NCBI GenBank assembly: GCA_021201815.1
Contig: JAJQEC010000067.1
Location: forward strand, 1 to 62,348
Source: Candidatus Azobacteroides sp.
GTDB taxonomy: Bacteria; Bacteroidota; Bacteroidia; Bacteroidales; WRGA01
Reading direction: 5' to 3'
Length of the DNA: 62,348 nucleotides
Below the pieces are notes generated by a model. It was not told the origin of the DNA. It was given only the letters and a program-made list of their open reading frames with translations, and did not search any database. Position numbers and translations under genes: made by a program. Positions within the stretch are counted from its first letter, which is position 1; each line of letters starts with the position of its first letter. Shown here piece after piece: positions 18,456 to 26,002 of this stretch.

Positions 18456-18490
18456 ACCGGATATAACTTTATTACTTATTTACAATAGGA

Positions 18491-18498
18491 CAAAGATA
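18491..18498 (-). promoter_or_regulatory. -7 promoter box of the radical SAM operon
   Basis: CAAAGATA on the + strand is a perfect TAnnTTTG on the - strand, 36 bases before the ATG. No -33 TTG exists; instead the hexamer array begins 21 bases upstream, which is typical of an activator-dependent promoter. Confidence 0.6.
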
Positions 18499-18519
18499 GA
18501 AAGCGAACAGGGAAACAGA

Positions 18520-18558
18520 CTTAAGATTCACTTAGGATAATCTTAAGATTCTCTTAAG
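18520..18558 (-). promoter_or_regulatory. Four 11-bp-spaced CTTAAG operator repeats
   Basis: Hexamers CTTAAG (18520), CTTAGG (18531), CTTAAG (18542) and CTTAAG (18553) start exactly 11 bases apart, one helical turn, on the same DNA face. OmpR/PhoB-type regulators bind tandem direct repeats of this spacing just upstream of the core promoter. The same hexamer at the same distance from a -7 box precedes the response-regulator gene (20568-20584). Confidence 0.75.
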
Positions 18559-18697
18559 ACCGTAAAGAAAAGAAGTTGGCCCAAAAGTTTACTTTTTTCT
18601 GAATCAGTGATAGATTGTAAGTTCTATTGGGGTAAGATATTACAACCTGTAACTTTATTAATAAATATACGGACTTTTGAAACAACTTTTTTATAAT

Positions 18698-19792
18698 TTA
18701 TGCTTTCTGAGGAATGGTGAGTTTGGCTACGGTTGTTTTATCCGGCACGCTGGTAATTTCAATCGTTATATCCAACAAATCACAGAATCGTTTTACTATT
18801 GCAAGCCCTAATCCGAATCCTTTTATCTCCGTTTTTCTGGGGATATAGGAACGATAGAATTTCTCAAAAATATGCTCCAGTTCTTCGGGAGGAATTCCTC
18901 CGCCGGTGTTGTGTACCTCAATCATATATTCCGCCTCTTTCTGATAACCTTTAATTTCAAAGAATCCTCCTTCATTCGCATATTTGACTGCGTTTGAAAT
19001 AAGATTATTCAACACAGTAGAAAACAGATATTCATCGGTATGGAGTGATATATTTTCCGGCTGTATAGAGATGTGACATTCCATTCTCTTTTCAAGGATA
19101 GCATCAAAATATGGGCCGACACAATTATCGACGAGCGATTCGACCGGCAAAGTTTCATATTTAAGTGACTGCCTGTTATCCTCGTACCTCGTCAGGATCA
19201 ATAATTGTTCCACCATGTCGTTGAGTTTATCAACTGCCCGGATGCAGATTCCGATACGTTTCTTATATTCGGCTTCGCTCCGTGGTTTGCGGATAAGGAC
19301 TTCCATTGTTCCTTTTAATACGGAGAGGGGTGTCCGAAACTCGTGGGAGGCATAGGTGGTGAAATTCCGCTCTCTTTCTACTGCATATTCAATCCTGTCC
19401 AGCAAATTATTAATCGTTTCTGAAAGCTCGTACAATTCGTCTTTATGGTTTGGCAGCGGAATCCTTGCACATAAGTTATTGTGGGTAATAGCCTCGGCGG
19501 TATTTATGATTTCACGGATGGGCTTTATGCTATTCTGGGCTATACGCCGTGATATACCGAAGAGTAACATCAAGACCAAAAAACAACCGACTCCACACAC
19601 CCGGAGCAGGATGGTGAATAGATTTTCGACATCGGGCAGCGTAATCACCGCTCCGCTTTCTATTCTGCCTGTATGCACCTTAAAAACGATAAGGATGATT
19701 CCGCACAAAACTATTGTAAGCACAAGAGTACATACGATAATATCGAACGCTATCCGGTTCTGTAATGATAATCTTTTCATCTCGTTAATCAT
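18698..19792 (-). CDS. Sensor histidine kinase with very short external loop
   Basis: A 364-residue inner-membrane kinase. Two transmembrane helices (about 16-38 and 57-80) enclose only about 18 external residues; HAMP follows (about 81-134). The H box is FTTYASHEFRTPLS with phospho-accepting His150. The N box (NLISNAVKYANEGG), G1 box (HNTGGGIP), F box (FEKFYR) and G2 box (GFGLGLAIVKR) are intact. The gene overlaps its response regulator by 8 bases. The minimal external loop suggests sensing within the membrane or through another membrane protein. Downstream, 242 bases separate it from the radical SAM operon, which has its own promoter. Confidence 0.92.
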   Translation of the reverse strand: MINEMKRLSLQNRIAFDIIVCTLVLTIVLCGIILIVFKVHTGRIESGAVITLPDVENLFTILLRVCGVGCFLVLMLLFGISRRIAQNSIKPIREIINTAEAITHNNLCARIPLPNHKDELYELSETINNLLDRIEYAVERERNFTTYASHEFRTPLSVLKGTMEVLIRKPRSEAEYKKRIGICIRAVDKLNDMVEQLLILTRYEDNRQSLKYETLPVESLVDNCVGPYFDAILEKRMECHISIQPENISLHTDEYLFSTVLNNLISNAVKYANEGGFFEIKGYQKEAEYMIEVHNTGGGIPPEELEHIFEKFYRSYIPRKTEIKGFGLGLAIVKRFCDLLDITIEITSVPDKTTVAKLTIPQKA

Positions 19793-20447
19793 TTGCGATA
19801 TAGCCTACACCCCGTACCGTTTTGATTTTCCCGTTATCTTTATCCATATAAAGCTTCTTGCGGAGAGAGTTCATGAAAACATCAATCACGCCGGTATCGT
19901 ATTCAAATTTTATATTCCAGACCTTATTTATTATTTCATCCCGTGTACATATCTTTCCTTTGTTCCGGACCAAAAATTCAAGGAGGGCAAACTCCCGCTG
20001 TGTGAATGATATTTCCTCGTTTTTATATAATACCTGATACGATGATTTATTTAACGAGATATCGCCCAGCGTGAGGATTTCGTCTTCAAGTTTGTTTCTG
20101 AAATGGATTTTAATACGTTCCAGCAATTCTTCAAAAGAGAATGGCTTTTTGATGTAATCATTCGCTCCGGCCCTCAAGCCGTCAATGGTTTCTTTTACGG
20201 TATCTTTTGCCGTCAGGAACAGGATAGGTGTTTCTCTGTCCTCTCTGCGTATTTCTTTGCAGACATCAATCCCGTGCATACCCGGAAGCATCCAGTCCAG
20301 TAGCACCAAATCGGGTTTTGAATGATTGAACTTGTCTATTCCCTGTATCCCGTCGGTAGCCATGGTAATTTCATAACCTTCTTCCTCCAGACCTTCTTTC
20401 AGAAAGTTATAAATACCCGGTTCATCTTCTATTATAAGTATATGCAT
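19785..20447 (-). CDS. OmpR-family response regulator
   Basis: A 220-residue DNA-binding regulator. Receiver domain (1-118): acidic pair near E7/D8, phospho-acceptor Asp51 (LLDWMLPG), Thr79 and Lys101 (DYIKKPF). Winged-helix domain (about 125-218) with FTQREFALLEFLVRNKG and VFMNSLRKKL recognition region, ending RGVGYIAND. Family members bind direct repeats near promoters; the CTTAAG arrays upstream of this gene and of the radical SAM operon are the obvious candidate sites, so it probably activates itself and that operon. Start ATG at 20447. Confidence 0.94.
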   Translation of the reverse strand: MHILIIEDEPGIYNFLKEGLEEEGYEITMATDGIQGIDKFNHSKPDLVLLDWMLPGMHGIDVCKEIRREDRETPILFLTAKDTVKETIDGLRAGANDYIKKPFSFEELLERIKIHFRNKLEDEILTLGDISLNKSSYQVLYKNEEISFTQREFALLEFLVRNKGKICTRDEIINKVWNIKFEYDTGVIDVFMNSLRKKLYMDKDNGKIKTVRGVGYIAND

Positions 20448-20538
20448 ATTATTACTGGAGCTTGAAAATTAACTATTTACAAAAGTATGGAATATTTGAA
20501 ACATATCCTGGATATTTAATTATAATCTTAATCAATTC

Positions 20539-20546
20539 CAAAGGTA
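20539..20546 (-). promoter_or_regulatory. -7 promoter box of the two-component operon
   Basis: CAAAGGTA (+) is a perfect TAnnTTTG on the - strand. The following bases (CAAAGGTAGAAAG) match the radical SAM promoter (CAAAGATAGAAAG) at 12 of 13 positions, and the first CTTAAG hexamer begins at the same 22-base offset in both. The leader would be about 85 bases. Confidence 0.6.
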
Positions 20547-20567
20547 GAAAGTCTGGAATCAAATAAT

Positions 20568-20584
20568 CTTAAGATCAACTTAAA
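20568..20584 (-). promoter_or_regulatory. CTTAAG operator pair upstream of the response regulator
   Basis: CTTAAG at 20568 and CTTAAA at 20579 are 11 bases apart, with a degenerate third unit (TCCTAA) at 20590. Spacing and distance to the -7 box equal those of the radical SAM operon array. This points to auto-regulation. Confidence 0.65.
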
Positions 20585-21150
20585 ATTTATCCTAACTTAC
20601 GGAATAGCTACTTTATCTTTGTAATCCATTATTTAACCGATTGAAAACATACTACAATACTTTTAAAAAGCGTTTATTAGGCTAATACACCATTAATCGT
20701 GCAATAAAAAGAGTAATATTACAGCATATCTCCATGTAGTTAACAAAATTATAATTGTGCAGAGGGAGGGCTAAAACGTATGATTAATATAAAAATAAGA
20801 CCGTCTAAAACATGCGTTTTTATTTCCAGCAACATGTAAATAACTATTAAAAAGAGATTGAAAACCGATCATCTTATGCATATTTGCATTAATAAGAGTT
20901 ATTTATAAGCATGAAAACCTAAGTAAATCTAATCACGAATCTATCTACTTATCCAGTACCCTTTTTATGCAGAAATCTTCGAAAGAAGCTGATAACCAAT
21001 TAAATCCTTTTGAATTATCACAAAGATATTACAATAATACATACTGAAAAGCTATAGAAGCAGTTTGTAATTTTTTGTTTTATATAAAAAGCCGGAATGT
21101 TAATTAAAACAAACCGTAAAAAACATTGTTTATCTATACTAAGTTTATTG

Positions 21151-21158
21151 TACTTTTG
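21151..21158 (+). promoter_or_regulatory. -7 promoter box of the S4 protein gene
   Basis: TACTTTTG is a perfect TAnnTTTG, with TTG at 21126-21128, 22 bases upstream. The predicted transcription start falls just before ATG 21184, which argues against any upstream start codon. Confidence 0.6.
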
Positions 21159-21183
21159 TAGTTACGAGTATAATTATATAAAA

Positions 21184-21600
21184 ATGGGTTCACAAGAAGT
21201 AAGAATTGATAAGTGGCTGTGGGCAACACGTATTTTTAAAACCAGAAGCATAGCAGCAGAAGCCTGTAAAAAAGGAAGGATAATGATAAAAGATGTTCCT
21301 GTAAAACCTTCCCGGACCGTAAAAGTGGGGGATGTGTTACAGATTAAAAAACCTCCTGTTACTTATTCATTTAAAATATTACAACTTACGGAAAGAAGAA
21401 TGGGAGCCAAATTAGTTCCTGAATTCATTGAGGATGTAACTCCTCCGGAACAATACCAGATATTAGAGTTAGATAGAATTAACGGATTTATAAACAGATC
21501 AAAAGGAACAGGACGCCCTACAAAGAAAGAGAGAAGAGAAATCGATTCATTTATTGTTCCTCAATTTATGGAAGACTTTGATTTTGATGAGGAAGACTAA
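21184..21600 (+). CDS. S4-domain RNA-binding protein (Hsp15-like)
   Basis: A 138-residue protein with an S4 RNA-binding domain at the N-terminus (VRIDKWLWATRIFKTRSIAAEACKKG, then VKPSRTVKVGDVLQIKK) and a charged tail ending DFDFDEED. It resembles Hsp15 (HslR), which binds stalled 50S subunits carrying a nascent chain. The open frame runs back to 21097, but that extension covers a promoter; MGSQEVRIDKW at 21184 is the natural start. porX begins 63 bases later on the same strand. Confidence 0.88.
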   Translation: MGSQEVRIDKWLWATRIFKTRSIAAEACKKGRIMIKDVPVKPSRTVKVGDVLQIKKPPVTYSFKILQLTERRMGAKLVPEFIEDVTPPEQYQILELDRINGFINRSKGTGRPTKKERREIDSFIVPQFMEDFDFDEED

Positions 21601-21663
21601 TTTTCATTTTCGTGTCAATCAAAACTTTTGATCATTTTATATCCTTACAAGTAAATATAGATT

Positions 21664-23208
21664 ATGAGAAAAGACAGAATTCTTTGGACTGATGATGAGA
21701 TTGATTTATTAAAACCACATATTTTTTTCCTGGAAGAAAAAGGATATGAAGTGACCATAGCAACAAATGGAAATGATGCCCTGGATTTAATTCAGAATGA
21801 GACTTTTGATCTTATTTTTCTGGACGAAAATATGCCTGGTTTAACAGGATTGGAAACATTATCAAAAATAAAAGAAATAAATCCTTCCCTGCCTGTCGTA
21901 ATGATTACTAAAAGCGAAGAGGAAAATATTATGGATCAGGCAATCGGGAATAAAATAGCCGATTATCTGATTAAGCCGGTTAATCCCAATCAGATATTAT
22001 TGACCATAAAAAAGAATATCCATAAAAATGATATTATTTCCGAGACAACGACTGTTGGTTACCAGCAGGACTTTAATCAGATCGGAATGCAGATTAATGA
22101 TTCTTTTACTTATGATGACTGGATAGAGGTATATAAACGGCTGGTGTATTGGGAAATCGAATTGGAAAATTCAGATAACTGGATGGATGATTTACTGAAA
22201 ATGCAGAAAAATGAAGCTAATTCCACCTTTGGTAAGTTTATCCGGAAAAATTATCTGAACTGGATTTCTTCTCCGGATAACAGGCCTTTATTAAGCCCGG
22301 ATTTGTTTAAAAAGAAGCTCTTCCCTCTTTTGGATGAAGGAGATAAAGTATTTTTTGTTCTTATAGATAATTTCCGGCTGGACCAGTGGAAAACAGTGCA
22401 GGAGTTATTTAGCCCTTATTTTACTTTTGAAGAAGATATGTATTGTGGAATCCTGCCTACTGCAACCCAGTATGCCCGTAATTCCATTTTTTCCGGATTA
22501 ATGCCTATCCAGATAGAGAAAATGTTTCCGGAATTATGGGTGGACGAAGAAGAGAACGAAGGGAAAAATTTGAATGAAGCCCCTCTTATTCAGACACAGA
22601 TAGATCGTTTCCGGAAAAAATATACCTTTTCTTACAATAAACTGAATGATTCTCCGGCTTGCGAAAAGTTAATACAAAATTTATCACAATTAGATAGTTA
22701 TCAATTAAACGTAGTGGTGATAAATTTTATAGATATGCTTTCTCATGCACGTACGGAATCAAAAATGATTCGGGAACTGGCCTCTTCGGAAGCCGCTTAT
22801 CGTTCTATTACAGAATCATGGATAAAGCATTCTTCCACCCTTGAGTTATTCAAAAAAATAGCGGAAAAAGGGTATAAAATCATTCTTACAACAGACCATG
22901 GCTCTTTGCGGGTAAAGTCTCCGATAAAGGTAATCGGAGATAAAAATACGAATACCAATCTTCGGTATAAATTAGGAAAAAACCTGAGCTATAATAATAA
23001 GCAGGTTTTTGAAATAAAGAAACCGGAAGAGGCCGGCTTACCTTCGCCTAATGTAAGTACTACGTATATTTTTGCCTTGAATGATGATTTCTTTGCTTAT
23101 CCTAATAACTATAATTATTACGTTTCCTATTATAAAGATACCTTCCAGCATGGAGGAATATCTATGGAAGAGATGTTGATTCCTTTAATCACTATGACAC
23201 CGAAATAA
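21664..23208 (+). CDS. porX: T9SS regulator PorX (receiver plus PglZ domain)
   Basis: A 514-residue protein with an N-terminal CheY-like receiver (1-120): Asp10/Asp11, phospho-acceptor Asp54 (FLDENMPG), Lys104 (DYLIKPVNP). A helical linker is followed by a C-terminal PglZ domain of the alkaline phosphatase fold (about 205-510): VLIDNFRLDQW metal site, PTATQYARNS with likely nucleophile Thr268, NFIDMLSHAR, TTDHGS and FQHGGIS metal ligands. PorX is the PorY-linked response regulator controlling type IX secretion, and its PglZ domain cleaves oligonucleotides in P. gingivalis. Both the receiver Asp and the nucleophile are present, so the enzyme should be active. PorY is not in the window. tsaE follows after 3 bases. 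Confidence 0.92.
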   Translation: MRKDRILWTDDEIDLLKPHIFFLEEKGYEVTIATNGNDALDLIQNETFDLIFLDENMPGLTGLETLSKIKEINPSLPVVMITKSEEENIMDQAIGNKIADYLIKPVNPNQILLTIKKNIHKNDIISETTTVGYQQDFNQIGMQINDSFTYDDWIEVYKRLVYWEIELENSDNWMDDLLKMQKNEANSTFGKFIRKNYLNWISSPDNRPLLSPDLFKKKLFPLLDEGDKVFFVLIDNFRLDQWKTVQELFSPYFTFEEDMYCGILPTATQYARNSIFSGLMPIQIEKMFPELWVDEEENEGKNLNEAPLIQTQIDRFRKKYTFSYNKLNDSPACEKLIQNLSQLDSYQLNVVVINFIDMLSHARTESKMIRELASSEAAYRSITESWIKHSSTLELFKKIAEKGYKIILTTDHGSLRVKSPIKVIGDKNTNTNLRYKLGKNLSYNNKQVFEIKKPEEAGLPSPNVSTTYIFALNDDFFAYPNNYNYYVSYYKDTFQHGGISMEEMLIPLITMTPK

Positions 23209-23211
23209 AGA

Positions 23212-23634
23212 ATGAATTCAATAAGTATTAAAGATACCGGGGATATTCGTATTGCGGCTCAACAGTTTATAGAACAGATAGGAGAAAACAAGGTCTTTGC
23301 TTTTTATGGTGAAATGGGAGCGGGAAAAACCACTATTATTAAAGCCATTTGTGAAGAATTAGGAGTGGAAGATGTCATAAACAGTCCGACCTTTGCCATT
23401 GTAAATGAATATCAGTCAGCTTCAGATAAATTAATTTATCATTTTGATTTTTATCGGATTAATAAAGTGGATGAGGTATATGATTTTGGCTATGAAGATT
23501 ATTTTTATAGTGGTAGCCTGTGTTTTATCGAATGGCCGGAAAAGATAGACCAATTATTACCGGAAAATTGCATAAAAGTCGGAATAACGGTGCAACCGGA
23601 TAACAGTCGGAAAATAGTTTTTTTGCATGATTAA
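23212..23634 (+). CDS. tsaE: TsaE, tRNA t6A synthesis ATPase
   Basis: A 140-residue P-loop protein required for threonylcarbamoyl-adenosine at tRNA position 37, working with TsaB and TsaD. Walker A is GEMGAGKTT at residues 33-41; NSPTFAIVNEY, HFDFYRI and CFIEWPEKI are family signatures. It starts 3 bases after porX and its stop overlaps the next gene by 8 bases, so porX, tsaE and the Imm17-like gene form one transcript. Confidence 0.95.
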   Translation: MNSISIKDTGDIRIAAQQFIEQIGENKVFAFYGEMGAGKTTIIKAICEELGVEDVINSPTFAIVNEYQSASDKLIYHFDFYRINKVDEVYDFGYEDYFYSGSLCFIEWPEKIDQLLPENCIKVGITVQPDNSRKIVFLHD

Positions 23635-23845
23635 TTATATTGCCGGTGGTATTTTTATTTTATCAGGTGTCTTATCTTTCCTGGGAGGAATCACATCTGC
23701 CGGATGGTTAATGGATTCTCATCAGACAACTTTTTTCATTCGTCTGATAGGAAAGAAGGCAACACGTTATGTGTATGTTTTCATCGGACTTCTTTGTATA
23801 ATAGCGGGTTTGGTTATTGTAGCCGATTCTTTAGCGGCTGCATGA
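23627..23845 (+). CDS. Imm17-family small membrane protein
   Basis: A 72-residue protein with two transmembrane helices (about 3-25 and 47-68) around a basic loop, FFIRLIGKKATRYVYVFIG. This fits the immunity protein 17 family, named from toxin-immunity surveys, but many Bacteroidales carry one after tsaE with no toxin nearby, and none is visible here. A housekeeping membrane role is as likely as immunity. Confidence 0.7.
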   Translation: MINYIAGGIFILSGVLSFLGGITSAGWLMDSHQTTFFIRLIGKKATRYVYVFIGLLCIIAGLVIVADSLAAA

Positions 23846-23895
23846 GTCAGTCATAATTTTGTAGGTATGGGGGCACGCAATGTTATCCATTTAAG

Positions 23896-23955
23896 TGCCG
23901 TGTGCTAAAGCAGCACGGCTAATAACATGTCGCCCACTCCCTGGCTTGTCGGATC
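23896..23955 (-). repeat. REP-like two-hairpin element, copy 1
   Basis: Read on the - strand it gives CCGACAAGCCAGGGAGTGGG, CGACATGTTATTAGCCGTG and then a hairpin closing in CACGGC. This is the same order as copies 2-4 but with a damaged first hairpin. Confidence 0.6.
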
Positions 23956-24430
23956 GGTCGCATTTCATCCTCTATCCATATAAAAGGGCCTGCTTTTCCC
24001 CGGGTTGGGCTTCGAATTTATATTTTCCATGTATATTCTCTTTTCAGCAATTCCTCAGGAAAATCCCGCAAGGGATTAATGTGCATAACCCCCGGTGAAA
24101 CCGGGGGAGAGGAAAGTTCACCGGATAACCCAACCCCGGAGCGGATTGAATGCAAGTAAAATAAACATTGCGGGTGATAGAGTCAGAAAGGATACCTATA
24201 AGGCCTTATCATTACTCCTTCTTTTATTATTTTTAATAAAATACTTATTATTAATCACTTTAATTGAACACATAGAGTTGAGACCCATGGCTGTGAAGCT
24301 GCCATTGCTCTGCAGTGGAAAAGGAATCAGTCACGGAAAATGATTGGGAGAAAAGGAAAACAGTCTTAAAATTACTTTCCCAGAATGTTATGTGATCACA
24401 TTGAGTCTTAATCCATACAAAAAAGATAAT

Positions 24431-24500
24431 CTCCTGCTATCCATCCTTCCAAGCCACGGAGTGGCGACATATTATTAGCCGTGAGGTCTCAGCACACGGC
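24431..24500 (+). repeat. REP-like two-hairpin element, copy 2
   Basis: Begins CTGCTATCC, then AAGCCACGGAGTGGCGACAT (hairpin GCCAC-GGA-GTGGC), ATTATTAGCCGTG and a second hairpin closing in CACACGGC. It shares its core with the tandem copies at 27614-27676 and 27750-27812. Confidence 0.7.
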
Positions 24501-24731
24501 ATCTTCGGAAAGTGAAATTTAATTATATTTAACTTTAATCAGCCTTTTATCTAAACTTATCTTAATTAAAATCAGTATAAACAAATATCAAATATGATAG
24601 ATAATTAAATTAAAATACAATACTAATTAAAAGTTATTGAAATAAAATTTATTAAATAACGGATCTTAAAAAAACAAGTAAATTTTTTAAATCGGAAGTT
24701 CATTTTTTTTAGTTGAAAGACCATTTAAAAA

Positions 24732-24769
24732 AATTGGCCTTTCATTTGTATTCATTTGAAAGGCCAATT
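24732..24769 (-). terminator. Strong hairpin, second terminator-like structure after the HU gene
   Basis: AATTGGCCTTTCA (24732-24744) pairs perfectly with TGAAAGGCCAATT (24757-24769), loop 12. On the - strand it is followed by a T run. It lies 70 bases beyond the first terminator of the HU-like gene. No gene was recognised between them. Confidence 0.6.
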
Positions 24770-24840
24770 GAACAAAAATACACTGCTTTTTTGAATTTTT
24801 AGAAGGCCATTTTTGACTTTTTTTCCGGTAAAAATAAAAA

Positions 24841-24872
24841 GCGGTTAACAGAATTTGCATCCTGCTAACCGC
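24841..24872 (-). terminator. Rho-independent terminator of the HU-like gene
   Basis: On the - strand GCGGTTAGCAG pairs with CTGTTAACCGC (one G-T pair) and is followed by TTTTTATTTTT. It lies 45 bases after the stop codon at 24917. Confidence 0.85.
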
Positions 24873-24916
24873 CAATAACAGACCGGGAAATACTAATTAT
24901 CTATCAATAATGATTC

Positions 24917-25354
24917 TTATGGTTGCTGCGTTTCCCGGTAATTTTGTTTCGCTTCTTCCTGTGCTTTTTTGGGCAATACCTTTTCAAACTCCAGGTCCTT
25001 CATATTGGGCTTTATAAAAGCGGCAGGTTTGAACTGTAACTTTACATCTTTAATATAATGCTCCTTGCAGGCATCATAGGTAATAGCCCCGTCACTGGAA
25101 ATTACATAACGAAACCTACCCAGATCCTCCAGATCGATGCACTTACCATCGGCCAGATTCACTTTTATGGCCTGGATAAGTGCCCTGATAACTCCGTATA
25201 TTTCTACATCGGTCAGGGTTCTTCCTCTTGCAATTTTTTCTACCAGCTTATTAAGCTTTACTATTTCTTTGGTTTGAGAACGGGCATAATACCGGTACGG
25301 TTCGTCTGGTTTCTGCGGGTTACGAAGCGCTACTGCGCTATAATACATGGACAT
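24917..25354 (-). CDS. HU-like DNA-binding protein (Bacteroidetes HU-HIG type)
   Basis: A 145-residue protein with an HU/IHF fold (about 20-115): MYYSAVALRNPQKPDEPYRYYA start, LTDVEIYGVIRALIQAIKVNLADG helices and a basic arm region around CIDLEDLGRFRYVISSDG. This longer, divergent HU class is abundant in Bacteroidetes. A Lys/Glu/Gln tail follows. It stands alone, with its own terminator and promoter region. Start at 25354 or at the ATG two codons later. Confidence 0.85.
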   Translation of the reverse strand: MSMYYSAVALRNPQKPDEPYRYYARSQTKEIVKLNKLVEKIARGRTLTDVEIYGVIRALIQAIKVNLADGKCIDLEDLGRFRYVISSDGAITYDACKEHYIKDVKLQFKPAAFIKPNMKDLEFEKVLPKKAQEEAKQNYRETQQP

Positions 25355-25388
25355 ATTTTTCTTTTTTTAAATTCATAATTAAATAACT

Positions 25389-25519
25389 AAAAGCTTTCTC
25401 CGGCTTTTGTGTTTCTTTTGTCAAAAATATTTCTCCTTTACAGAGGTAGGTGCCACAGATAAGAAAGAAAAATTTCTTTCATTATCTCATCATTTTACCA
25501 AAAGCCGGAGAAAAGTTTT
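25389..25519. repeat. Inverted repeat enclosing the HU promoter
   Basis: The arm at 25389-25409 (AAAAGCTTTCTCCGGCTTTTG) pairs with 25499-25519 with two mismatches. Between them lie a perfect - strand -7 box (CAAAAATA at 25422-25429) and a smaller palindrome, GAAAGAAA-AA-TTTCTTTC (25463-25480). Confidence 0.65.
25422..25429 (-). promoter_or_regulatory. -7 promoter box of the HU-like gene
   Basis: CAAAAATA (+) reads TATTTTTG on the - strand, a perfect TAnnTTTG, 68 bases before the start codon. It is enclosed by the 21-bp inverted repeat. Confidence 0.45.
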
Positions 25520-25885
25520 CAATAAAATTTCATTACAAATATAAGGGTGTTTACTGCAAAAAGCAAATTTTTAATGAAAAATTTTTAATAAAAATACAAC
25601 TTTTTTTCTTTTATTCCTTTAAATATCCTTTTATGACGGGTATATAGGAGTTTTTAAAATCATTAAAATTTTGCATATTGCAGTCATTTTATTTTAAAAA
25701 TAAACTGAAAATTCTTGTTTTATGAGTAAAATGGGTGAGCTCCGGAAGAATATTTTGGTAATATTACTTATTTAAGACCAATCTCCTGATTACATATATG
25801 TATTGTCCATCCGGAAAATAGCTAATGGGGTAAGCGTTGTCTCTTTGTCTTATCGAATATTTTTCTGCAGGGGAAGGGGAAAAGA

Positions 25886-25933
25886 AAAATCATTCCTATA
25901 AAAAAAGTATTCTTTTTTTATAGGAATGATTTT
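25886..25933 (-). terminator. Strong terminator at the end of the polysaccharide locus
   Basis: A perfect 22-bp stem (25886-25907 with 25912-25933) has a 4-base loop. The stem contains its own T7 tract. It lies 70 bases after the last glycosyltransferase gene and marks the distal end of the locus. Confidence 0.85.
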
Positions 25934-26002
25934 GAAACAGGCTGTATTTCCTTATTTTTTAATGTTGTTTTAGCAGATTGTATAGTTGGCCTTGTCCTGA
26001 TT

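Larger units (their letters stand above)
20448..21183. other. Intergenic region with promoters
   Basis: About 735 bases without a recognised gene. The left part holds the response-regulator promoter and CTTAAG sites, the right end the S4-protein promoter. In between, a perfect + strand TATCTTTG box (20614-20621) has no gene behind it except a 19-codon frame at 20780-20839 (MINIKIRPSK...). A possible minus -7 box CAAAAGTA also lies at 20480-20487, close to the regulator gene. A small RNA cannot be excluded. Confidence 0.45.
23846..24686. repeat. Cluster of palindromic intergenic repeats
   Basis: No credible gene. The stretch is a mosaic of short hairpins: GCCGTG...CACGGC (23897-23919), AATCCC-GCAA-GGGATT (24062-24077), CCCCCGG-TGAAA-CCGGGGG (24089-24107) and GCCAC-GGA-GTGGC (24453-24465). 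Two full copies of a two-hairpin element related to those at 27620-27823 lie at about 23896-23955 (reverse) and 24431-24500 (forward). The short reading frames here are made of repeat sequence. Confidence 0.7.
25355..26002. other. Intergenic region with HU promoter and hairpins
   Basis: About 650 bases without a gene. The right part contains only the glycosyltransferase terminator; the left part contains the HU promoter box inside a long inverted repeat. Nothing recognisable lies in 25530-25880. Confidence 0.5.

Noticed and set aside
23627..23845. Toxin-immunity system at the Imm17-family gene
   Set aside because: No toxin or polymorphic-toxin C-terminal domain lies nearby, and the gene is embedded in a porX-tsaE housekeeping operon.
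23895..24343. Two + strand reading frames after the Imm17 gene
   Set aside because: They are built from palindromic repeat DNA and have no protein-like composition.
24732..24840. Small RNA between the two terminators after the HU-like gene
   Set aside because: A TATTTTTG box exists on the minus strand at 24773-24780, but it would give a transcript consisting of little more than the hairpin.
24687..24875. Minus-strand 62-codon frame downstream of the HU-like gene
   Set aside because: It spans two terminator hairpins, so it is very unlikely to be a gene.
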